Shown here one piece after another: positions 21,595 to 31,700 of a stretch of 64,000 nt of DNA. Each line of letters begins with the position of its first letter. Positions within the stretch are counted from its first letter, which is position 1. Below the pieces are notes generated by a model that searched no databases, was not told the DNA's origin, and saw only the letters and a program-made list of their open reading frames with translations. The position numbers and the translations under genes are program-made. This DNA comes from Eupeodes corollae (taxonomy: Eukaryota; Arthropoda; Insecta; Diptera; Syrphidae), in NCBI RefSeq assembly GCF_945859685.1, contig NC_079147.1, positions 102,841,525 to 102,905,524 on the forward strand, read 5' to 3'.

Positions 21595-22826
21595 CCCTAT
21601 TATGAGTATCAATTTGATAGTTGATAATATCTATCAACTATTTGATGAATCGGTATTATGAACATCAACTTTTAATTTTTGAACCGATTGTGAACAGTTT
21701 ATTGTGAATGAGATTTTTTTCTCGTTTGACGTTTTCAATTATTGTTTTAAAATTTTGTTATGTGTCTGGACTTCTGGAGTTAAAATTGTTTTGCGAAAAT
21801 GTAAGTTGTTCTAATAAAAAAGTTTTCATATTTTAAAAAATATATTTTATTTAGGAACAGAATAGTAAGTAACAGGAAGCAATTGGAAAGAATGGTAGAA
21901 TTGATGGACCAAAATTTTAGCCCTACGTTCTTCTTCTTGGGAGTATGGAAATTTAATCCATTTTGGACAAATATAATTCTCCAATACACCAAGCAGTTCA
22001 CTAGGAACGACTGACACTGTTGGTTGTGCCATACCAATATTAAAGTCGTTTCCTACGCTCAATTGGTAACTTCCTTGGGCAAAGAATTTTAAAACCGCTG
22101 CTAGTTTTAGTACATTTGGAATGGACTGCTGGCTTTTGATCGGTTTAAGTTTTTCCCCAATATCGTTTAACACCTCCAGGAAGGCTTGTTTGGAAAGCCT
22201 GAAGTTTTGAATGAATCTACAATGAAGTTTCATCAGCCAATGGAAGAATTAAAGAAAAGTATCTTATTACATGTGTTCGTGCAAATCCATTGGGTTGGAA
22301 GAATCACGTAATGCTCTGCGTATTTTGAGTTGCTGACTTGCGTTAACTTCATCATAACTCCCTTCAAAAAACAATTCCGTCGAAGTCATAATATAATTTC
22401 TTAAATTTTGTTTTGCCTTTGAAAATCCTGAAAGATAAGTTTTTTGTTTGCATGCGAAAATATTCCTATAGCAACCGAATTAAACATCGTCAATAAAAAG
22501 TAATTTAAAAAAAAAAATGCGTACAAATCGCTGTTTCTTTAAATTTATATTTTATTCTATGGAGAGAATGAAAAAAACGTACCTTTTATAATTTTTTCTA
22601 AATTTAATTGAGACGTATCAACCAAGAATTTGTGGTTGATATGATAATTGATGTGTATCTATTTTTTTGATATCCGTAATACCAAGTAATGTCAAAAAAT
22701 CATTCACAATAATGATAAAATTCACAGTTCATCAACAAAGTTGATAGTTGATAGCCATAATACCAATGCATCAAAAATATTGTTATGTATCAAGTATCTA
22801 GTTGATAGTTGATAGCTATAATAGGG
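21595..22826 (-). mobile_element. PIF/Harbinger element, internally deleted, inside LINE-A ORF1
   Basis: The ends are inverted repeats: CCCTATTATGAGTATCAA on the left and, inverted, CCCTATTATAGCTATCAA on the right. Both are followed by GATAGTTGATA-like subterminal repeats. The 1232-bp length is short for the superfamily. An exact 3-bp target duplication is not evident (CAT against CTG). It carries the N-terminal part of a Harbinger transposase on the minus strand but no DDE domain, so it is a deletion derivative. Confidence 0.85.
21895..22389 (-). pseudogene. Harbinger (HARBI1-like) transposase, N-terminal part
   Basis: Exon 1 (22271-22389, ATG at 22389) reads MTSTELFFEGSYDEVNAS and ends MDLHEH. 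After an intron with GT..AG ends, exon 2 starts at 22216 with FIQNFRLSKQAFLEVL, then FFAQGSYQLSVGNDFNIG, MAQPTVS and CPKWIKFPYSQEEERRAK. These are the helix and PTVS segments that precede the catalytic domain in Harbinger proteins. The DDE half (GCIDGSHI) is absent here, though a relative at 26.9 kb keeps it. Confidence 0.85.
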
Positions 22827-23261
22827 CTGTGTGACATTAATCAAACAAGGGGCGTAAGCAATGCCTTTAGTTTCGTTCAATTTTTCATGAAGTTTTACAA
22901 TGACGGGGCACGTGTTGGCAAGATTATTAACTCTTAGAAAGATGTCTGCAACTTTTTGCGACTTTACTAAAATAAGAATATTACCGTCTCTTAATTGAGA
23001 GATTTGTTCATATTCTTTGCTTATGTTGTCGATTGATTTTTTTAGAAGGAAGGGGCTGAGGGATGAAATGGGCTTTTCGTTGGTTTTTGGAGAAATTAAA
23101 ATAAATTTGGGATTTTTAGCACTGGTTATTGTAGGGAGATCAGGGTAATTGCACAAAGGGGTCGGGTTTGATTTGTGTTTTTTATTTGGTTGAATAAAAG
23201 ATACGGAATCCACGTCAAGCGGTAGATGCCTGAAACGGGATCCCCCCTGCCCGTGGGGCAT
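22827..23261 (-). pseudogene. LINE-A ORF1, N-terminal part
   Basis: ATG 23261 begins MPHGQGGSRFRHLPLDVDS. PKFILISPKTNEKPISSLS, LKKSIDNISKEYEQI, LRDGNILILVKSQKVADIF and KLHEKLNETKGIAYAP follow, which is the RRM-like region of Jockey-type ORF1 proteins. It is cut after INVT by the Harbinger element. The 5' UTR runs from 23262 to the probable element start at 23442 (minus strand CAGTCACCGACT). Confidence 0.85.
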
Positions 23262-23446
23262 TTTAATTCCTAACCTAAGAAAAGCACTTATCTGTAGTTC
23301 AAGGGGCAAACAAATTCGCAAACGGAACAAGTGAAGAAAGAAAAAAGTATAACGGGAGATACCGGTTGTTGCGCTAGGCAGCAAAAGAAAAAGCACAAAA
23401 TAGACGAACGATGCGAACTGTTCGGAAGTTAGTCGGTGACTGTGAC

Positions 23447-23880
23447 TCATTTAAAAAAACCTGGTTAAAGAGAAAGATCCTTTCCTATTGTAAAGGCAAA
23501 AAAGTAATACAAAAAATTAGAACTCAGCTTTATGAGAATTTCATTCTGTTCAATTTATCGGCGGCATTTCTCCAAAACCGATCAACGTCATTTCTATTTG
23601 TTAAAAAACCCCTCACGATTTCTGGGTTTTCTTCCATCAGCTTTATGAGAACTTCCTTCTGTTCCTTCGTTGTCCAATTTGAGTGTGACTGTGACCTTTA
23701 ATTAAAACATCAACAGATTTTCATTAAAATATATTACATTTTCTTCATTTTTCGGAAAAAAAAACAGAACTTACACATTTTTCTTTTAATTTCTCTCTTC
23801 AAAATGTGAACGCTTAATATATGACGTTTGTTTCGAATGATAAGAATGTCAAAGTTTGCTTAAGTTTCGAATAAAAATGA
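23447..23880 (+). repeat. Dispersed repeat block, copy 2, with adjoining duplicated segment
   Basis: 23527-23880 repeats the distal part of 11941-12478 in the same direction, including one 113-bp unit starting at 23561. Directly before it, 23447-23530 (GACTCATTTAAAAAAACC through TTAGAACTCA) matches 24310-24385. So a short segment flanks the block on both sides, as if the block had entered it with a long duplication or arisen by tandem duplication. Confidence 0.75.
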
Positions 23881-24235
23881 ACTTTCGAATCGTTAGAAAG
23901 TGAAAATGCATATCGTACGAATTCGAATAACTTTCGAACGAAAGAGAATGTCAAAATAAGGCTGATTTGTTTGAGATTCGAACCAGAGCACTTTCCAGCA
24001 AAGTTTTTAAAATTCAGTGACCAAAAATTAAGATACATATACAATGAATGAAGTTTCGATTGTACAGCCGGTCATTTTCTTTTGGTATTTTCAAAAGCAA
24101 CTATATACTTATTGTTTGTAGCAGTTGACGGCCACGTTTCATTAGAATCCTACTTTCAAATCTCTGAAAACAACACTATAGAACCAGACACTTCCGATTT
24201 ACTTTTCTTTTCTTGAAGAGCATTTTTTGAATTTA

Positions 24236-25190
24236 AAAAAAGTTCACTCGTTTGAAGCCGTCGCGGATTTATATAAAGCAAAATTATGCGAAAAAGAAAA
24301 AGCCATTGACTTATTTAAAAAAAACTGGTTAAAGAGATCCTATTGTAAAGGCAAAAAAGTAATACAAAAAATTAGAACTCAAATACTAGTTTAAGATGCA
24401 CCTATGAACGACTTCCAAGAAAATATACTTAGCGACAAATTTGATTCGATAAAATTGCAATCGACTTTGTAATTATACATATAAAGAGTTTTCCATTAAG
24501 GGCGGGATATGAGATACACTTTGTGCTGTACTTTCAGCGTTTCACATCTTTACTGGTTGTGACTATACACCAAGTTTTTTTAAGAAAGGAAAATTAGAAA
24601 CCTTTTGAAATTCCCAAAGGTTCAATAGAATTTCCAAACGCTTTTTCAAAATTCGGACAACTTTCTTATATAAGTGAACAGGACATTCTAACAATAGAGG
24701 AATTTGTTTGCAAAGTTTATAAGACAACCGCCTTCAAAGTGAATGATGAGAGATAAGAACTATTTTACAAAACTGGTAAACCGACTTGGAAATTTGTTTT
24801 TAAAAACATTAAAAGTAAGTTAAAAATTTAAAATTTTTCTTTAAAAGCTTAACCAATTTATCTGAATGTTTTGAAGATAGTTTATTGCCACCAAACAGAA
24901 GCGTCTTATTGCAACAAATTAATCGTTGCAGTTATATATGAAATATTTGGAAAACTGCAATATTAAATACAGGTATACAACTTTCCCCATTTCAATGCGG
25001 CTGGACCATTGAGGATGACATGGTCAAATTGAAATGGTGCAACGGAGTCGTGGCCCCAGAAACCATTGAAAATTTAATTATCTGTGATGAAAATGATAGT
25101 GAAAAAGACAATATTTCCCAAAATTCTTCATCAATTTCAAAATTTCATTCAATTTTATGTCATGTGATTCAATTATTTGTTTCTAAATAA
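24236..25190 (+). pseudogene. Decayed ORF of unassigned repetitive-family protein
   Basis: Fragments in changing plus frames read as one decayed protein. HSFEAVADLYKAKLCEKEK and FKKNWLKRSYCKGKKV lie at 24236-24394. HIFTGCDYTPSFFKKGK lies near 24543. EFPNAFSKFGQLSYISEQ and LTIEEFVCKVYKTTA lie at 24610-24760. PPNRSVLLQQINRCSYI lies near 24889, and SPFQCGWTIEDDMVKLKW near 24990. Proteins with a GCDxTxxFxxKGK box, a later EEFVCxxY and a PP..LLQQI..SP..xGW tail occur in multicopy, transposon-like families of animals, from memory. I cannot name the family. No terminal repeats were found. Confidence 0.5.
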
Positions 25191-25750
25191 ATACAATTGT
25201 TATGCTTTAAAGGAAAACGGTGATTTTTGTGCATTCTTTTTTTAGAGTTTTCTGGCAAGCATAAGACTGAAAAGAAAACGTATTGGAAATCGGTTGATAT
25301 TTTGGTATATGACTGTTTTGGTTATGGTTAATAAAAACAAATTTATTAAAGGATTTAAGTGAAAAAATTCTGTTAAAAATTGTTAAAATGCCTCTGGCAA
25401 GTGGAAGGTTGAAAGCCAAACGTCTTGAACACACTTTTTTACAATCAGGTGATTTTTTCTGATTTTTTGATGTATCATTCATGTGGTTATCATTTCGAGC
25501 CAAAAAGTTGATTTTCGCGCATTTTGGCGGCCGTCTGGCAAGAGGAAGGCTGAAAGCAAATCGTCCTGGACACACTTTTTTGACATAAGGGCACCGCCTC
25601 CGGCCGAAAAAAACCTTCAGACGTTTGAATTTGGCATAATGTTGCGTGTATCTACACATACAAAATAATGTTTTTAACTTTCAGTTTTTTTATATCCAAT
25701 TTCTAACTCAAAAATGTTTTTGACTTAAGAATATTCAGAACAAGGAAATA
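25191..25750. other. Non-coding stretch with an internal 141-bp-spaced duplication
   Basis: CTGGCAAGTGGAAGG at 25393 and CTGGCAAGAGGAAGG at 25534 start two similar 60-bp pieces, each followed by TTGAAAGC or CTGAAAGC and ACACACTTTTTT. Between and around them nothing looks coding. A long minus-strand frame exists only because of this duplication. Confidence 0.5.
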
Positions 25751-25754
25751 TTGG

Positions 25755-26225
25755 GCAGGTTCAGACAACATAAGGGACTTCATTTGCAGTCAACTGCATT
25801 CTTTGAACGTACATTTTGACAATTGCAATTAGTTAGTTGGTAAAGTGACATAAAATTTAAATTCGGAACTTCACTTCACCAACTTCTACTTTCAGCTGAT
25901 CGTGCAAAAGCGACTAAAAAAATAATTGCCTTAAGGGAGCTACAAGTTCATCCCGGCTGGTATTTTGTGTTTTAAATAAATTTTACTTATTCCCTTACCA
26001 ATTTCACAAGGAACCCTTTTACATAAATCATTAAATTGAATTGTGCAAACAAAAATAAATCACTGAGTAATAAAGTACAGGTTTTTTAGAAAATTGAACA
26101 ATCATGATTAGTCGTCATTTTGACACAACTGGAATTGACTTGATAGTTAGGGAGATTTTTCTTGACTAACTTTCTAGACTACTTTCCAATAAAGCTGCCT
26201 TAATTAGTTACTTATTAAAGTTGCC
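25755..26225. repeat. MITE-like dispersed repeat beginning GGGCAGGTTC
   Basis: The left end is GGGCAGGTTCAGACAAC. The interior shares TTCTTGACTAACTTTCTAG, GTCATTTTGACA and GGAACCCTTTTACA with 46130-46378, and that second copy ends GAACCTGCCC, the inverse of the start here. Both copies are diverged. Boundaries are approximate. Confidence 0.45.
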
Positions 26226-26335
26226 TTAATTGGAAGAAAATTTGGCACTGGCCCTTCAGATACTAGAAACTTGCTTACTTTCAAGTCCCTTATGTAGCCT
26301 AACACTATCCATTGTTTTTTTAGATAACCTGGGGT

Positions 26336-27495
26336 GGAATCGGGTAAGGTGATTTGTGATAGGTGACAGTCACAATCAACAAATTCGGTCTGTGTAAGGT
26401 GATAGTCACCGGTGACAATCACGATTTGGTGACTTTTTCTGGTGACAGCTCTTTAGTTGTCACTTTCATTGAAAATTGATTTTTATTTTTAGTTGCTGAA
26501 ATTTCAAGACAATATGAATGTGTTTGTGCCTTGGATTTTACATTCTGAAAATGCTGAAAATGAAAATATTAATCATAATAGAAATTTCCGGCTCTTGAGG
26601 ATTAACCTCCGCAATAAAATAAACATCCTTGATCTTCCAAAGTATGTAAGTACTCATATGTGCGATATATGCGGTCAACACACATTTCCCCTATTCTTCG
26701 ATTAGCCGTGACTTTAAATTTTCTTGGAGGTGGTGGCTACCAAAGGAAAGTTGGCGCTGACTGGTCAGCTCCAATGGGCCAAAGTACTGTTTGTGAGGTT
26801 ATTTCTTTGACCTTAAAACAAATGGAGAGAAAATTGTGCCCACTTACAATCAAATCTAATCAATGGGATTCAGAAGCAACAAAAATTTTCTTCTACGAAA
26901 AATATCAAATTCCTGGAGTTAGGATTTTGTTTCTTAGTAAAAATAAACTAATTTTATTACCTACTTGTTTTTTATTTTATTATTTGTTTCCTAGTAATCG
27001 GCTGCATTGATAGGAGTCATATTATGATTCTCCGCCCTTCGGAAAATGAGCATATGTATTTCAATAGAAAAGGAAGACGCTAGTGTAAACGCTATGATCT
27101 CAAGTCAATTTTTTGATTCATTAATTGTTGTTGCCTAGATCTGCAAGGAGAACAGAAAAATTTTGGCAATAAATGCAAAATATGACGGGAGTGCTCACGA
27201 CAGCTTTGTATGGAGACAGAGTGCTCAACGAGAAAAGTTAAATGCTGACTATTGTGCAGGCAGAACATCATCGTGGCTACTTAGTACATCAAAACTTATA
27301 CATAATAACCCGGATAGCTTCAGATCGGTTTTTGAATACAACCACTGAAATTGTAACAAACGTCAGCGAATTTCTTTTAAAGTGATAACAAATTCTAAAC
27401 AAAATTTGGTGATCACCTTACACAGACGCAAAAATTAGTTTGATCACTTTTTATGATCACAAAGGTGACAATCAAAAATCACCTTAGCCGATTCC
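26336..27495 (+). mobile_element. PIF/Harbinger element with short inverted ends
   Basis: The left end GGAATCGGGTAAGGTGATTT matches the inverted right end GGAATCGGCTAAGGTGATTT. Subterminal GGTGAC/GTCACC motifs are packed at 26360-26455 and 27400-27475. The 1160-bp body contains a decayed Harbinger transposase on the plus strand. No clear 3-bp target duplication (GGT against TGA) is present. Confidence 0.82.
26493..27345 (+). pseudogene. Harbinger transposase, broken
   Basis: Readable blocks are RLAVTLNFLGGGGYQRKVG, GQSTVCEVISLTLKQMERK and ATKIFFYEKYQIPGV (26700-26925). After an intron-like gap, the catalytic start IGCIDRSHIMILRPSENE follows near 27000 (family text GCIDGSHI), then AINAKYDGSAHDSFVW near 27166. 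The sequence stops before the last catalytic residue region. Frame breaks and truncation make it non-functional. Confidence 0.82.
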
Positions 27496-27629
27496 TGAAT
27501 TCCCCCTTTTCTAACCATTGGGTTAGGAAACCAAATAGAAAACATTCAACTGCTTGTTTTTTAACAGTCCCTGGTTGACATTCCTCTGTATTTATTACTG
27601 TTACATAATGTTTTACGTCAATTATTTAG

Positions 27630-27780
27630 AAAATCATATCTCCCTATTTATGGGTCTTGTCCAAAATCTACGAAAAGTATATTTAAACCTACTTATTATC
27701 AAGCCAGACAAAACATTGGAGCTTTCACCACAAGCGCTATCAAAAATATTCTTGTCGAAGCCGGACTAACCACTGTTGAA
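27630..27780 (+). other. Candidate orphan exon or gene fragment
   Basis: Between an acceptor-like ATTTAG and a donor GTAAGA an open 50-codon stretch reads SYLPIYGSCPKSTKSIFKP, then TYYQARQNIGAFTTSAIK and NILVEAGLTTVE. The composition is protein-like and the splice sites are good, but I do not recognise it and see no neighbouring exon. It may be a transposon-captured exon. Confidence 0.3.
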
Positions 27781-27784
27781 GTAA

Positions 27785-28758
27785 GATAAAAAAGAAATAA
27801 AATTTTTTAAAATTCAAATGCTACCTATTCCCTCTAATTAATTGTACAAAATACATATGTTATTAAATTAGAAATAAGATAGGTATCTAAAAATTGTTAG
27901 GAGAATATGATATTAATAAATAAATAAATAATAAAAAAAATAATAATAATAAGCCATCTATTGGGCTCTCGAAGATCCTCAAGATACCAATAATTACAAT
28001 AGCCTTAAAAGTTGTATAACCTCTCTACACGTCAGCGCCTAATCCACTTCTGCAACCATTTTTGTCCTTTAGAAATAAGAATCCTTAAATTTTTCCAAAA
28101 ATTAATTGAAATAATTTTTGTGCTTTAAAAACATTTTTATATATTTTTTGAAAAAATAACATAAAGAAAAACTTATTATTTTTTGATAACAAACAAAGAA
28201 GAAGAAGGAACAAATAAATAAATTAAAAGGAAAATAAAAACAAATTAATTCAGATTAGGTACAAATTATTTAAAAGAACTCAAGGACACTTCGGTTAAAC
28301 CGTAAAATAGTAATAAATTAAATCACTTAAGGAACTGAACTGTTAATTAAACCGTTGTACTAATAACAAAACAACGAGAGTAACGATTGAAACAAAATAA
28401 CCGGAAAACAAAATTAAAGCTCGAGTAACTAATTAATATTCAAAATATGTTTACAGAAGAAAGTTTTGAAAAAAAGTTTATATAAAGTCAGGTACTCATT
28501 GTTTTTTTTTTATATTAGTACATCATAAAAGAAACAGCTAAAATTAAATAATGACGTTATTTAGTAAACCCAAACAAAATTAAGTCTTTTAAAGGTTAAA
28601 TCAAATAATAAAAAAAGCTATGTTAAATAATTAACAACAAATAGTAATGAATATTTGATTAATTTATAAACAAACTAAAATAAAAATGTATGATAATTGA
28701 GTTGTTCTCCTTTTTTAGAATAGAAGAATAAAATATTAAAATCAAACAACGAAAATAA
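27785..28758. other. AT-rich intergenic DNA, 3' flank of the RPB1 gene
   Basis: Very AT-rich, with simple AATA repeats at 27920-27950 and no ORF or recognised element. It must hold the 3' UTR and polyadenylation site of the minus-strand RPB1 gene. There is no oligo-T run at its left side that would show the inserted poly(A) of a recent retrocopy. Confidence 0.5.
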
Positions 28759-31700
28759 TTACTCGAAAAATAATTCAGCTTCTGGAGACTGTGGTGAATA
28801 GGAGTCATCCAAATCTGTGTAAGGAGATATAACAGGGCTTGTTGGTGGTGATTCAATGTATCCTGGACTGATGGGTAAAGCTCCTGGAACGACAACACAA
28901 TTTCTTGCCGCTGGAGAATACGTTTGATTTAGATATCGACTGCCATGACTAGATTCGTTCGCGAAAATTGACGAATAAGTTGGACTTGCTGGTGAATACA
29001 TCAAATTTGATAGATTTATTGAAGATCCTGGGGATGAAGCAGGTGAATTATTATTAGAAGGGCTGCTTGGTGAGTATTGTGAGCTTTCTGGATAGTTCTT
29101 CTGTTTTAGGGTATTAGCGCGAGGAGGTGACATAAAATGAGGACTATTGGGTGAGTATGTCGATGTCGAGGAAGGGCTTGATGGTGAATAATTTGGACTC
29201 GACGGCGAGTATGCTGGACTTGTGGGCGAGTAGCCTACACTAATTACAGTTGGAGCATAAGTAGGGCTAACCGGCGAATAACCAGAAATCGAAACTGTTG
29301 TTCGCTCGTGTGATGAATACTTTGGACTTGTCGGGGTGTATGATGGACTTGTCGGTGAGTATGTTGGGCTTGCTGGAGAATAATTTGGACTTGTTGGAGA
29401 ATAATTTGGACTTGCTGGAGAATAATTCGGGCTTGCTGGAGAATAATTTGGTGTCATCACCCTAAAGTTCGAATATATAGAATTTGCGGGCGAAAATGTT
29501 GGACTCGAAGGTGAATACTGTCGTGATTGTTTCTCTTGTTTTATCCTTGTCTCTGCTGATCCTTGAGTGTTTGGAGATGGAGAATTGACTAGCGGAGATG
29601 ATGGTGAGTAGGGTGAAGAATTTAAAGTTGTTGTTGTTGGGGAATAAGTTGAAGAATTAATAGGTGATGAGGGTTGACAAGAGAGAAGTTGTGGCGAGTA
29701 GTGTGGTGATAAAGGTGAATAACTAGGTGATAAAGATTGCGTTCCAAATTTCATGTCGTAACAAGGAGAACTTGGCGAATATCTGGGAGTCGAATTGGCT
29801 GGAGAAGCGTTCGGACTGGTAGGCGAATACGAATCACAACGCGTCAAAGCTCGAGGACTCTCGGCAAGGTAATGACAGCTAGGCAAATAAATAGGCGAAG
29901 TCGGAGAGTATTGTGGCGATTCCATAGTAGTCATTTTAGGCGCCCACGACCCCTCAAAAGTATAGGGGCTGCCGGGGGATAAGGGCGAATAGTATGGCGA
30001 CCCGGGACTCTCATACCCAGTAATGCTGGTATGGGCAGATGTTGGAGAGAAACAAACGCTTCTTGTGCTGCCGCAAGAATTTGAAATAATCGAAGCCGCT
30101 GGAGACGGATATGGAGTGAAGCTATTACCATACAGATAAGTGCCATCCTTTACTGCTGTGCCATCAACATACATAGCCATCTCGCATTTTTTTGCATCCA
30201 ATAGAATATCAAAAGCTCCAGTTCCTATCCGAGCAAGTTGACCGAGAATTATATTCTCCGATATTCCACGCAAATGGTCGACCTCGGCGTGTGCAGCTGC
30301 GTCTAGAAGTACATCTACGGTTTCTTCAAACGAACACCTCATCAATGCGCCCACATGTTGGCGATTAATACCGTGCCTGGTGATGGCCATAAGGTGTCCT
30401 TTGGCAGTCATAACATCGCATAGCAAACTTAGATGACGGTGGTTTACATAGAGTCCATAGAATTGCAGAACAGTATTCATTTCCTTGTCAATAGATTTCC
30501 GAACTGCCTCTATGCCGAATACACTGAAAATCTCGCAAATATCATTGCTATAAGTTCGAACATAATCGACACTAGGATCCGATAAAACTTTCATCAGGGA
30601 AGTTCCATCTGTCTCGAGAATCCATTCGGCCACAGGTTTGAACTCTCCACTTTCTGTTATGACGGTTCTCTTTTTCGAGTCCACCTGTGGAAGGTGCATG
30701 TAGACTTTACTTATTGCCTCTATGCCCTGCAGAGTCATATCCGAGAGGATTGAGTTCTCAATGCACCGCAAGAACAAACTGTCCTCCATGCTATCATGTC
30801 CCGATTCTTCTCTGTCATCATTGTGGAACTTGTATTCCTCTGGTGAATTCTTTATTCGTATGCGAAGGATCAGTTGTTCGGCATTGTCGTCATTGAAAAT
30901 GCACTTTAAATCATCGCCAAAAGCCAGACCAATCTTCTCAGCTATTAGTTCCATGGAAAGTTTCTTCTCAGTCATAAATTTTCTATTCAACTCGAAGCGC
31001 AAGAGCCAGGGCGATACGTCAATTGGATCGAAATCCGGCATTTCATAGTAAATATCAACAAAATCCTGGTCTTCCAGGATTACAGTTTGCCGTGGATCGG
31101 GATCGTAGTAAATAGCCGTGTTTGTTGTTACCGTCCTAAGAGTTGTGTGCTCCAAACGACACAGAACGTCCTTGGCCTTCTCTACGTCTCTGGCTGCTGG
31201 ACCAGTTAAGAAAACAGTAAGCGAAGGCGACTTTGGTTTCTTAGCAACATTTATGATTTCCTTTAAACGGGGAACACCCAAGGTGACATTCTTTGCCGAA
31301 ACTCCAGCAAAATGAAACGTATTCAGTGTCATCTGCGTAGCTGGCTCGCCGAGCGATTGAGCAGAGAGTGCCCCGACCATCTCCCCCGGCTGCACTTGAG
31401 CTACTCGAAAACGACTGATAATCTCACCCACAAGCATCTCGAATGCCTCCGATGACAAACGGTATTTGTCGATGACCATTTTAGAGCATAGATTCGCACG
31501 AACCAGGCATTGGAAGAGAAAAGTTGCATTTTCATTCGCCTGGCACGAGAGCCGATCTTCGCCATTAACAATAAGGCAATTCTTCAGGAGACTCCTCACT
31601 CCACTGATAACTTCGGGCGGCGTCAGGTTCGTTGGTTGGCGATAGTCAATGTGAAAGATTTTCTGGACGTTCCAAATCATTCTTTGAATATTACACGGAA

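Noticed and set aside
11938..23880. LTR retrotransposon bounded by the two direct repeat blocks
   Set aside because: The blocks lack TG..CA ends, primer-binding site and polypurine tract, and no integrase or protease lies between them; the interior is explained by LINE-A and its insertions.
25207..25659. Minus-strand 150-codon frame with two similar Arg/Phe-rich segments
   Set aside because: The similarity comes from a 141-bp-spaced DNA duplication; the text resembles no protein and has no supporting signals.
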